From NCBI GenBank assembly GCA_003650585.1, contig QMQS01000027.1, positions 1 to 10,881 of the forward strand: 10,881 nt of DNA. Direction: 5' to 3'. Within the stretch, counting starts at the first letter, position 1; each line of letters starts with the position of its first letter. Below the pieces are notes generated by a model. The model did not search any database. It was not told the origin of the DNA and saw only the letters and a program-made list of their open reading frames with translations. Shown here piece after piece: positions 1 through 6,637 of this stretch. This DNA comes from Candidatus Woesearchaeota archaeon (GTDB lineage Archaea; Nanobdellota; Nanobdellia; Woesearchaeales; B29-G15). Position numbers and translations under genes: made by a program.

Positions 1-258
1 GGCTTTATCGAGCTCTCAATAAAACTGAGGAAGGAGAAACTCCAGAAGCTTATGGAGCGGCTTGAGCGAGAGGAGAGAAACCCAAATGGTTTTTTCATGT
101 GTAAGAATGCATGCATTAGGTTGGATTTTGATCAGGCGGCAGAGTATGGGTTTAGGTGTCCTGAGTGCGGTGAGCTGCTGATGCCTCAGGACAACTCCAA
201 GACAATAGAGAACCTAAAGCAAAGGATAAACCAACTCAAATCTGAGCTCTCTGCTTAG
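1..258 (+). CDS. tfe: Transcription initiation factor TFE alpha subunit, C-terminal part (5'-truncated by window)
   Basis: The frame is open from base 1, so this is the last 85 codons of a gene that begins outside the window. TFE (TFIIE-alpha homologue) helps open promoter DNA with TBP, TFB and RNA polymerase in archaea. Visible residues 1-29 are a charged helix, probably the linker after the missing winged-helix domain. A zinc ribbon follows with Cys34, Cys38, Cys53 and Cys56. The core FRCPECGELL and the spacing to the first Cys pair are typical of TFE. The first pair is spaced C-x3-C rather than the commoner C-x2-C, which I believe is a known TFE variant. A short coiled-coil-like helix (KTIENLKQRINQL) closes the protein. 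Its stop codon overlaps that of the convergent methyltransferase gene by 4 bases. The family call is confident; nothing can be said about the N-terminus or promoter. Confidence 0.9.
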   Translation, partial: GFIELSIKLRKEKLQKLMERLEREERNPNGFFMCKNACIRLDFDQAAEYGFRCPECGELLMPQDNSKTIENLKQRINQLKSELSA

Positions 259-1217
259 GGTTTTCTTGCCACACTAACCAGGAGTGTAGAGCCAAGCTTC
301 ACTGTGTTCTTTGGGAGGTTGGAGTTGTGGTTGCTTCTAAGAATCCCTGTATCGTTCCAAAATTCATTGCATTGTGGGAATTGCTCGAATTCTCCAGCTC
401 TAATCTTCACAACCGAAGCACTTTTGGGACCAAACACAACCAGTTCAAACCCCGATTGATTGAGCACGGTGCTCAGTCGCTCCATAAAGAACCCATTGAA
501 AGATAAGAGCTTTGCGTCTTCAAAATACTCCCTCACCAAACAGGTGTTAGCACCGATTATGTCTCTTGAGTTACATATGGAACCCAAACTGGTATCTTCC
601 ACCAGAGTTTTGTACGCTTCCAAAGGGTTCTCAATAGCCTGCTCAATGTACTCTTTCTGGGGTGTCCCAATAGCATAGCTTAATGCTTGGGTGGCTTGTT
701 CGCGAGAGAGTATTGCCACTTGGGTATGTATACCTTGTGTGTCCAATACAGGCAAGGCCACCTTGCCTTTGGCTTGGTAGTATTCAATGGGCACATAGGG
801 GTTTGCTCCTAGGTCTTGGAAGTGTATCAAATAGCCATTGCTTTGTAGCACTCGCCATATCTCTCTTACAGCACTCTCAAGCTCAATGAAAATGTCGAGC
901 ACAGACAAGCCGACCACACACCCAAAGCTCCCAGCTTCAAACGGGAGTTTAAGCAAGTCAGCTTCTACCACTTCTGTTTCTGGATAGCTATGGATTAATT
1001 CTCCTATTAACTTGAAGCTCACATCTGACATAATTAGCTTGCCCCTGTACTCTGGCACAAGCGAAAGTAGCTCACCCAGCCCACTTCCTACTTCGAGTAT
1101 GGGCTGCTTGGCATACGCACCCATTACATCTCTAATTATACTTGCATTGAGTCCTGCAAATGGCTTTCTGTAAGAACTGTATGCTGAGAACGTCTCTACC
1201 TCCCACTCAAGCTGCAT
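255..1217 (-). CDS. Class I SAM-dependent methyltransferase, substrate unknown
   Basis: This 320-residue protein carries a Rossmann-type methyltransferase domain in residues about 25-140. Motif I is ILEVGSGLGEL (40-50). An acidic residue in SDVS (Asp65) fits motif II. EADLLKLPF (85-93) fits motif III, with Asp87 near the adenine. VLQSNGYLIHF (123-133) matches the usual strand-4/5 region of the Methyltransf_11-like group. Residues about 140-320 form an extra C-terminal part that I do not recognise. There is no signal peptide or membrane segment, so it should be cytosolic. It is the last gene of the minus-strand operon, 23 bases after the second PfkB kinase. No clear Shine-Dalgarno motif precedes the ATG, so it may depend on translational coupling. 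The substrate could be a small metabolite from the neighbouring pathway or something unrelated. The fold is confident, the substrate unknown. Confidence 0.8.
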   Translation of the reverse strand: MQLEWEVETFSAYSSYRKPFAGLNASIIRDVMGAYAKQPILEVGSGLGELLSLVPEYRGKLIMSDVSFKLIGELIHSYPETEVVEADLLKLPFEAGSFGCVVGLSVLDIFIELESAVREIWRVLQSNGYLIHFQDLGANPYVPIEYYQAKGKVALPVLDTQGIHTQVAILSREQATQALSYAIGTPQKEYIEQAIENPLEAYKTLVEDTSLGSICNSRDIIGANTCLVREYFEDAKLLSFNGFFMERLSTVLNQSGFELVVFGPKSASVVKIRAGEFEQFPQCNEFWNDTGILRSNHNSNLPKNTVKLGSTLLVSVARKP

Positions 1218-1240
1218 TGTATTTTGTGAGCAACTCTAGT

Positions 1241-2371
1241 TTAAATATTTTCACTCCCATAAACCCAATATTTGCTTGGTTTTTGTGATGTGGCTACACC
1301 CACCCAAAAGTCACTTGGCTTTAAGTCATGGTAGCCCAGGTGTTTTATAGCCCCCATGCTTGACATCACCGCGGTGTATAGTAAGCCGTAACCAAGCAAC
1401 CATGCCTTAAAAACATGGGCTGCGAACACATCACCTGCGCCAGTTAGATCTGTGGAGTTCTTTCTGATAAACTCCTGCACCTCATAATACTTATTGGTGT
1501 TTAACCTTATATGGTATGTTTGGTGCCTGTCTGCAACAAGCGTTCCGTTTTTACCCAAAGTAACAAACACAGGATACTCAAGCTTGTGTTTTGACCTGAG
1601 TTGTTGGATTCCCTCTATTGCTGCTTCAAACCTCTCCTCCTCGTCACCTATTACCTCATTGTAAATGATATAACCAAACTCATCATAGTTAAACTGGCAC
1701 AAGCATTCTGGTAGCACCCTGCTTAACACAAACTCTGGCTCAAGCGACCTTGTGATAACTGCCATCTTTTGTGGCTCTGATTCAATGATGTACTCAGCCA
1801 GCCCTTCATCTTTTATTGAATTGAAGAGAATGGCATCATAACCAATATGATTTATTATAAACCCTATAATCTTCTTGAGGTCATTATTTTCTGGTGTCCA
1901 AACCCCTACCTGCTCTTGGAGTGGGCTTTTGATGATTACTTTGTCATCTCTGGTGCCCAACACAAGATTCAACGGGACTGGTCTTGTTGAGAGGAATATG
2001 GGTGTAATATGCATAGAGCTTAGATACCCTGCTATGGTTCTGCCTGGCTCTCTCGTATCCAAACTCGGTGTAGACATATCTAGGTAGCTCAGCTCCCAAT
2101 CCACTATCTTTGACAGCTCTCTGACCGAATTTAACCCGCCCCCACCAAACTTCTCTGAGCAAAGCACACCCTGTAGCTGGAAAAAGAGATGTTCTCTAGC
2201 AAAGTGTTTCCCGCCCTTTCTCAACTCTTCTTCACATATTATCTCTAATTTTCTTCCCTCAACACTGTCATGTATGTGTACCACAGAGCCCTCTATGTTG
2301 TGACGAATGGCTCTTGGGTAGGCATCTATTGTGGCGTTCCCCACTACCAGCACCTTGAGCTTGGGCTTCAT
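1241..2371 (-). CDS. PfkB/ribokinase-family carbohydrate or nucleoside kinase (second copy in operon)
   Basis: This 376-residue protein belongs to the PfkB family, whose members phosphorylate sugars or nucleosides with ATP. VLVVGNATIDAY (8-19) is the opening strand. GGGGLN (76-81) is the substrate-binding glycine motif, VTLGKNG (270-276) lies in the nucleotide-binding half, and DLTGAGD (308-314) is the family signature 2, with Asp314 as the expected catalytic base. About 75 residues precede the glycine motif, more than in typical ribokinases, so the lid region carries an insertion. The ATG is preceded by GGTGG with a 7-base spacer. It overlaps the stop of the upstream NAGPA-like gene by 4 bases (ATGA), a sign of translational coupling. 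The motifs do not tell whether the acceptor is a hexose, ribose derivative or nucleoside. Catalytic competence is likely because the GAGD motif is intact. Confidence 0.82.
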   Translation of the reverse strand: MKPKLKVLVVGNATIDAYPRAIRHNIEGSVVHIHDSVEGRKLEIICEEELRKGGKHFAREHLFFQLQGVLCSEKFGGGGLNSVRELSKIVDWELSYLDMSTPSLDTREPGRTIAGYLSSMHITPIFLSTRPVPLNLVLGTRDDKVIIKSPLQEQVGVWTPENNDLKKIIGFIINHIGYDAILFNSIKDEGLAEYIIESEPQKMAVITRSLEPEFVLSRVLPECLCQFNYDEFGYIIYNEVIGDEEERFEAAIEGIQQLRSKHKLEYPVFVTLGKNGTLVADRHQTYHIRLNTNKYYEVQEFIRKNSTDLTGAGDVFAAHVFKAWLLGYGLLYTAVMSSMGAIKHLGYHDLKPSDFWVGVATSQKPSKYWVYGSENI

Positions 2372-3444
2372 CTTGATTCCACCAATTCAAACCCAATCAA
2401 TGAGAGGGCACTTGGTCTGAAGTATGAGCTAACATTTTCAAACCCTCCATCTGGTCCATGGTAGGATGCCCAAGTTGCCACAGAACCACCCTCATCCAGC
2501 ACTATTGCTCTTTTCACACCCAATTTCTCTATCATAAAATTGGCAAGCTCTTCAAGGCTAGCAAACTTTTGACAAATTATGAGCTCTCTATCGCTCAACC
2601 CTACTGCATTGAAGTAATATCTTGCTGGCTTTGTTTCTGGCGAGTTCAAAACCTCAATCGCCCTCTCACCAAACTCCTCTGGATAGTTTGCGTAGATGTA
2701 TTCAAGAATACGCATATCGGTTAGGCCTGGTCTATTGAGTTCTGGAATCTTGCTTAGCCCTTGGATATAAGTGAGCTGGGTTTTGTAGTTGAAGTGTATT
2801 ACATGCCTTATATCATAAAACTGCTCAACAACTCTTGGATCACCCAGGTTTAATGGCTGGCCTTCAATTACCAAGGGCTTTCCTGAGACGAGCCAATCAA
2901 CAGTGTCACTCACTTCAATGCCTGTCCTGGCTCTGTAAACTCTATGCTCTGAATCAAATCTAAACTCCTCTATACCAAGCACGCCATGTTCCCAGACAAC
3001 AAAGCAATGATATATGCGCTTAGTAATCGGCTCTTTTAACAGATAAAACAAAGGCTCTTGCTCACCCCTCTCCCACGCAATGTGCCAGAAGTTGTTGCCC
3101 AGGTCCCTGTTGCCTATCACAATTGCAGTCTTTGTGGGCTTACCAGTCTCGTCAATTAGCCCCATATGCTTGAGATGCGTATCATAGCTCCAGTGATACT
3201 TGCGTAGCTCCTCTTTGTCAGTTATTACCCTATCACTCTCTATTCGTACCCCACTGAATGCAACCATGTTGCCATTTTCGTCCATTAAGTGCCTGACCAA
3301 ACCAGAGGAATGGTTCAGCTCACCTCTGTTGGCGATGCTTAATACAGCCCCATTGATCAGCTCTAGCGGTATCTTAACCCAGTATTCAAACTCCTTATCG
3401 TTTGGTTGCTTCTCTCTGTGAGAGTGTATCTTTAATTCTAGCAT
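2368..3444 (-). CDS. Protein with phosphodiester-glycosidase-like (NAGPA/DUF2233-type) C-terminal half
   Basis: This is a 358-residue protein with no signal peptide or membrane segment. Residues about 270-355 follow the pattern of the NAGPA/phosphodiester glycosidase family. There is an Arg (275) followed by AVGL; a helix (SLEELANFMIEKLGV, 296-310) matching the family's elAelmkelG segment; IVLDEGGS (314-321), which resembles the hallmark LDGGGS; and a closing YFRPSALSLIGFEL (341-354), like the family's RPVxNALGV ending. The N-terminal half (INGAVLSIANRGEL, 30-43; MVAFSGVRIESDRVI, 60-74) may be the first lobe, but I cannot assign it firmly. Known relatives hydrolyse sugar phosphodiester bonds and are often exported; this one looks cytosolic. 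The start is supported by AGGTGAT at 3451-3457, six bases upstream. It overlaps the preceding kinase by 7 bases and the next kinase by 4. The call rests on motif memory only. Confidence 0.5.
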   Translation of the reverse strand: MLELKIHSHREKQPNDKEFEYWVKIPLELINGAVLSIANRGELNHSSGLVRHLMDENGNMVAFSGVRIESDRVITDKEELRKYHWSYDTHLKHMGLIDETGKPTKTAIVIGNRDLGNNFWHIAWERGEQEPLFYLLKEPITKRIYHCFVVWEHGVLGIEEFRFDSEHRVYRARTGIEVSDTVDWLVSGKPLVIEGQPLNLGDPRVVEQFYDIRHVIHFNYKTQLTYIQGLSKIPELNRPGLTDMRILEYIYANYPEEFGERAIEVLNSPETKPARYYFNAVGLSDRELIICQKFASLEELANFMIEKLGVKRAIVLDEGGSVATWASYHGPDGGFENVSSYFRPSALSLIGFELVESR

Positions 3445-4808
3445 TTGACCATCACCTTTGAGGTTGGTATGTAATAGTTGAGCTTGCCACTACTGTGCTT
3501 TAGTGCAAGCTCCACTTCATTGTTCACATCCTTAGCCCCTTGCTTGAAAATCACCTTTCTTGCATAATGCTCAATTGGTTTTGGTAGCATTGCAAACTGT
3601 AGCTTCTCACTAAGCAATTCTGACACATAGCTTAACTCAAGCCTCTCATCAATCTTTGCCCTTGCTATTGCTGTTGCAAATCTCATAACATCCTCCATCC
3701 CGTAGCCCCTGCCATAGCACTTTTCAGCAAATTCACACACTGCTACACCTGTGGTGTAAGCGTCTCCTGCGCCAAGTGTGTTCTCTGGTTCTTGCTCTGG
3801 TCTTAGTATGCCCGCGATGTACACATTACCTTGAGCATCCACTACCATGCTTCCTTGCTTGCCCAAAGTTACAAATATTGGCTGGTACTGCCCAGAGGTT
3901 AGCTTCATTAGTTCTCTTAAGTAATACACACCAACGAACAGTGCAGCATAGTTCACCTCGTCGCTATGGAATGGCTCTAAGTTTAAGGAATTAGAGAGAT
4001 TGTTAGCATGGGTACAAACCTCACGCTCATTCATGACCAGAGTAAAGCCATTGGATATGATGTCATAAGCAATGTCACCTGCCATTTTCTCAGTTAGTGC
4101 AGCCATGCCTGTTATTTGTTTGCCAGAGCTCTTTAGCTTGTTATATGCCCTCAAGACACTCTTTACTAGCCCCTCATATCCCACACTGTCTATTAGCACC
4201 AAACCTGGTTCGAGCTCTATCTCACCATTGTAATCCATATCATTTCTTGGGTGTTTGATTATCCTCCTATCGCTCACAACATACTCCTCATTGCGTTTTA
4301 CCTTTGGGATAACGAGGTTGAGCATTGGTGTGGCATTCTCAACCTCTACTTCTATTAGTCTGACTTCTAAGCCCCCTGGAAACTCTGGCTTTATCGTACC
4401 CTTGGGGTGCAGGGCTATGTACACAGCAGGAATCCCTAGCCAAGAGAGAAGCTTGGACACATTGAAGCCCCCACCCCCACCTTCCAAATGCTCTGCTTTG
4501 ACCACCATATGTAACTCTTCTAGCTTTGGCTCTTGCTTCACTTGAACTGCTTTCACCTTGTCATGTTTTTGGTCAAGCACAGTGTTGGGCGGTATGTGGA
4601 ACCCAGCAATCAGCTTGCCTTGGTAGCTCACACCAAGCTTCGTGAATTCTTCAAACACAATCGCCTCTCTCTCTACTCTCACATCCATATCCTCTATATC
4701 GTTTGCATCTAGCTTTTTTGTTTTTATGTCAACATTGTGCTCACTTACCACAGTAAACCTTAGCAATTCTTGCAGTGGGCTTGCATAGCTACCGCTAGCT
4801 CGAAACAT
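3438..4808 (-). CDS. Long PfkB/ribokinase-family kinase (first copy in operon)
   Basis: This 456-residue protein is a second PfkB-family kinase. The recognisable core starts near KLIAGFHIPPN (65-75). GGGGGFN (110-116) is the glycine motif. VMNEREV (258-264) matches the family's N-x-x-E element that helps bind Mg-phosphate, VTLGKQG (313-319) follows, and TLGAGD (344-349) holds the expected catalytic Asp349. It is longer than the usual 300-330 residues because of an N-terminal extension of about 60 residues, a lid insertion and a C-terminal tail of about 60 residues after position 395. Its length recalls ADP-dependent sugar kinases, but GAGD rather than their GLGD-like ending and the overall pattern favour ordinary PfkB. 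Translation is supported by GGAGGG at 4815-4820 with a 6-base spacer. The gene lies 17 bases after the Lrp gene and overlaps the NAGPA-like gene by 7. The substrate is unknown. Confidence 0.82.
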   Translation of the reverse strand: MFRASGSYASPLQELLRFTVVSEHNVDIKTKKLDANDIEDMDVRVEREAIVFEEFTKLGVSYQGKLIAGFHIPPNTVLDQKHDKVKAVQVKQEPKLEELHMVVKAEHLEGGGGGFNVSKLLSWLGIPAVYIALHPKGTIKPEFPGGLEVRLIEVEVENATPMLNLVIPKVKRNEEYVVSDRRIIKHPRNDMDYNGEIELEPGLVLIDSVGYEGLVKSVLRAYNKLKSSGKQITGMAALTEKMAGDIAYDIISNGFTLVMNEREVCTHANNLSNSLNLEPFHSDEVNYAALFVGVYYLRELMKLTSGQYQPIFVTLGKQGSMVVDAQGNVYIAGILRPEQEPENTLGAGDAYTTGVAVCEFAEKCYGRGYGMEDVMRFATAIARAKIDERLELSYVSELLSEKLQFAMLPKPIEHYARKVIFKQGAKDVNNEVELALKHSSGKLNYYIPTSKVMVKC

Positions 4809-4814
4809 TCTTAT

Positions 4815-4820
4815 CCCTCC
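4815..4820 (-). promoter_or_regulatory. Shine-Dalgarno site of the long PfkB kinase gene
   Basis: GGAGGG on the minus strand, followed by the 6-base spacer ATAAGA and the ATG at 4808. It is one of the strongest ribosome binding sites in the window and fixes this start, which lies in the 17-base gap after the Lrp gene. Confidence 0.7.
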
Positions 4821-4825
4821 ATTAG

Positions 4826-5284
4826 TTATTGAACATGACTTGGATGAGTGAGGAAACTCTCCCTCTTCAGTTCTTCAACCACATTAAAGCTCTCAATATG
4901 GGTTGGATTGAACCTCTCTACAAGCAACTGCTTGAAATCTTCTGCTTCACCTAGATTGTGGAATACTGCCTCTGCTACAAAGTCCCATCCAAAGTTTACT
5001 CTATGGAGCGTATTGATGTTGGGATGCTCCATGAGGAATCTTCTGAGTTCCTCCCTTGTGCCATTCTTGCAACTTATTGCAAAATGCACTGTGCTATGGT
5101 AACCAAGCTCATGGAAATTGAGCAGAGTAGTGTGCCTCTTGAATATCCCCCTATACTGCCTCTTTATCTTCTCGTATATGGTAGAGCATGGTATGCCTAC
5201 ATCCTTTGAGATGAGGGGAACTGGCTTTCTGGCGTCCTTCCTAAGGTGTGCTATTATCTCGTAGTCAACCCCTTTCAACTCCAT
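4826..5284 (-). CDS. Lrp/AsnC-family transcriptional regulator
   Basis: This 152-residue protein has the two-part build of the archaeal Lrp/AsnC family. Residues about 5-42 are a winged-helix DNA-binding domain (DYEIIAHLRKDARKPVPLIS, then IPCSTIYEKIKR as recognition helix). Residues about 62-140 are a RAM-type ligand-binding and oligomerisation domain with the beta-alpha-beta pattern (HFAISC, GTREELRRFL, GWDFVAEAVF, EDFKQLLVERF). Family members bind amino acids or other small metabolites and often control their own operon. It is the second gene of the operon. An in-frame stop immediately precedes the ATG at 5284, so the gene cannot start further upstream. The SD-like GGGGTGA is almost adjacent to that ATG but stands 6 bases from a TTG at codon 3 (5278). 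That TTG overlaps the GAPDH stop as TTGA, so the real start may be 5278. The ligand is unknown. Confidence 0.82.
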   Translation of the reverse strand: MELKGVDYEIIAHLRKDARKPVPLISKDVGIPCSTIYEKIKRQYRGIFKRHTTLLNFHELGYHSTVHFAISCKNGTREELRRFLMEHPNINTLHRVNFGWDFVAEAVFHNLGEAEDFKQLLVERFNPTHIESFNVVEELKRESFLTHPSHVQ

Positions 5285-6483
5285 TCACCCCTTTCATAAA
5301 GCCCAACTATGTATTTGGTGAGTAGGGCTTGGTCAAATGCAGAGCCGGCTTCGTTGTCGTAGCCAGCCACAAAGTTAATTATTGTGAGGTAATACCCAGT
5401 TGCAGGTTCTCCTGCACCCTCCATCTCTTCTATGAACTCACTTGTTACTTTAACCTGGGGCAAGACAATATTGGCAGAGAACTTTCTTGCTTCGCTATTT
5501 AGTATTGCCTCTAGTCCTGGTTGTGGGTCTGTTATTACATTGAGTCTTTTTATGTACATCTCTTCAAGCTCATCAAGTCTTGAAAGAAACTCTACATACA
5601 GTTTCTCCTGGACCTCTCTTTCAGATATCCCGCTCTTTGCTTTAAGCAAATTAGCATATAATTCTGTGAATTCAATGTTAGCAGTGGCTCTCACAAAAGC
5701 CCTCTTAACATCAAGCTCGCTTATGTAATCCTCACTCTCAGCTATCACTGTTACATCACACCAAGAGCCGTCTGCTGTTGGCACTCTGTATGCCCTCCCA
5801 TGAACTGTTCCTATGTTGGGTAACAGTCTCTTTAATGCAATACTTGCTCCTGTCGTATGCAGAAGGATGTTGTCTATAGAGCGAGGTGCCCTTTGTGTGT
5901 TTGTGGCAGAGTGTACTGTATTGAAGTAGACTCCCTTAATCTTTAGCGATAGCTCCTCAATTAGCACGTTTAATGGAACTGCAATGTCCTTTGATGTGCA
6001 AGAAGCATTTGAGATAATGGCATCATCTGGAGACAAGGTATTGTGGTTTACACCCATACAGGCATGCTTTATTTTATCATCCCCAGGGGCTGAAAGTATC
6101 ACTTTCCTTACTGTGCCATACATATGTCTCATTGCCTTTTCATAGCTCCTGAAAGCTCCACTGCATTCCTCTACTATCTCTACACCCCTCTCACTCCATC
6201 CGATTGCCTCTGGCTCCCTCTCAAACTTGGTGGTCAAAGCCACATTGCCCAGCCATATCACAGGGCCGTCTAACCTCAAGTTAACCCTTGGTTTGTTTCT
6301 TGTTACATAGTCATAACCAGCAATCTTCTCGAAAAGTCTCTCTACTTTGCTCTGTTCCGAGAGCCCCTCATACGCTGGCTCCCAATCATTTATCATTACA
6401 ACCTCTAGTCCCAACTGCGAAAGAAACTCCAAGAGTCTTTTGCCGATTCTGCCTCCTGCACCATTTATCCCTATTTTTACCAT
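5275..6483 (-). CDS. Bacterial-type (type I-like) glyceraldehyde-3-phosphate dehydrogenase homologue, divergent
   Basis: From the ATG at 6483 this is a 402-residue protein. KIGINGAGGRIGK (3-15) is the NAD-binding loop, and Asn32-Asp33 after strand 2 suggests NAD preference. SAPGDD (131-136) and MGVNHNTL (143-150) precede the catalytic loop SNASCTS, with nucleophile Cys162. NTVHSATNTQR (188-198) supplies His191. HTTGAS (209-214), the S-loop Arg in AYRVP (231-235) and YDNEAGS (375-381) complete the type I pattern. Known members oxidise glyceraldehyde-3-phosphate to 1,3-bisphosphoglycerate; many archaea use the unrelated-looking type II enzyme instead. Oddities are CTSKD where CTTNC is usual, and about 65 extra residues, mostly around 270-330. 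A related aldehyde-phosphate substrate is therefore possible. The ATG was preferred to a GTG three codons earlier because GGGTG stands 6 bases before it. This is the first gene of the operon. Confidence 0.8.
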   Translation of the reverse strand: MVKIGINGAGGRIGKRLLEFLSQLGLEVVMINDWEPAYEGLSEQSKVERLFEKIAGYDYVTRNKPRVNLRLDGPVIWLGNVALTTKFEREPEAIGWSERGVEIVEECSGAFRSYEKAMRHMYGTVRKVILSAPGDDKIKHACMGVNHNTLSPDDAIISNASCTSKDIAVPLNVLIEELSLKIKGVYFNTVHSATNTQRAPRSIDNILLHTTGASIALKRLLPNIGTVHGRAYRVPTADGSWCDVTVIAESEDYISELDVKRAFVRATANIEFTELYANLLKAKSGISEREVQEKLYVEFLSRLDELEEMYIKRLNVITDPQPGLEAILNSEARKFSANIVLPQVKVTSEFIEEMEGAGEPATGYYLTIINFVAGYDNEAGSAFDQALLTKYIVGLYERGEWS

Positions 6484-6489
6484 TATATA

Positions 6490-6494
6490 CACCC
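6490..6494 (-). promoter_or_regulatory. Shine-Dalgarno site that fixes the GAPDH-like gene start
   Basis: Minus-strand GGGTG followed by the 6-base spacer TATATA and ATG at 6483. The alternative GTG start at 6492 lies inside this motif, and the conserved MVKIGINGAG sequence begins at the ATG, so the shorter start is favoured. Confidence 0.6.
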
Positions 6495-6527
6495 ATAATT
6501 CTTATAGGAAATAGGAAAGAAATTACA

Positions 6528-6538
6528 ATATATATTTA
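6528..6538 (-). promoter_or_regulatory. Probable TATA box of the GAPDH-led operon
   Basis: The minus strand reads TAAATATATAT here. Its centre near 6533 would place the transcription start at about 6507 with the usual archaeal spacing of about 26 bases. That leaves a leader of roughly 24 bases containing the Shine-Dalgarno motif. The whole region is AT-rich, so other TATA-like choices exist. Confidence 0.45.
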
Positions 6539-6550
6539 TTATCCATATAA

Positions 6551-6600
6551 AATATATTTATGAATATTCAATATATTCCATATTTTTTATATATTCATTA
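6551..6600. promoter_or_regulatory. AT-rich divergent control region with a palindrome and ATATTC repeats
   Basis: This stretch lies between the two divergent TATA boxes. It contains a perfect 10-bp palindrome, TGAATATTCA (6561-6570). ATATTC occurs at 6564, 6573 and 6591, that is with offsets of 9 and 18 bases. AATATATT occurs at 6551-6558 and again at 6570-6577. Such positions suit an operator, for example for the Lrp-type or the AbrB-type regulator encoded next to it. Chance similarity in AT-rich DNA is a real alternative. Confidence 0.35.
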
Positions 6601-6606
6601 GTAAAA

Positions 6607-6616
6607 TTTATATATT
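6607..6616 (+). promoter_or_regulatory. TATA box of the AbrB-PhoU gene, probable leaderless promoter
   Basis: TTTATATATT is a near-consensus archaeal TATA box. Its centre (6611-6612) lies 26-27 bases before the ATG at 6638, so transcription should begin at or beside that codon, giving a leaderless mRNA. An upstream in-frame ATG at 6620 would lie between the TATA box and the start site and could not be translated from this promoter. Confidence 0.6.
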
Positions 6617-6637
6617 ATTATGTATTGGTTACAAGGT

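Noticed and set aside
4255..4545. Plus-strand open frame of 96 codons opposite the long PfkB kinase
   Set aside because: It lies wholly antisense to a gene with clear family motifs, and its product is Ser/Thr/Pro-rich low-complexity sequence typical of a shadow frame.
3438..4808. ADP-dependent glucokinase/phosphofructokinase identity for the 456-residue kinase
   Set aside because: The length fits, but GGGGGFN and GAGD follow ordinary PfkB enzymes and the other ADP-kinase hallmarks were not found.
5432..5728. Plus-strand open frame of 98 codons opposite the GAPDH-like gene
   Set aside because: It is antisense to a gene with firm motifs, has Ser/Leu-rich composition, and has no ribosome binding site or promoter of its own.
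6484..6492. GTG start at 6492 for the GAPDH-like gene (three extra residues)
   Set aside because: The GTG lies inside the GGGTG ribosome binding motif, and the conserved NAD-binding sequence begins at the ATG at 6483.
6620..6637. ATG at 6620 as start of the AbrB-PhoU gene
   Set aside because: It falls between the TATA box and the predicted transcription start, and relatives begin at the equivalent of the ATG at 6638.
6493..6637. Small RNA or riboswitch in the divergent intergenic region
   Set aside because: The sequence is AT-rich without GC-paired stems; promoter elements explain it better.
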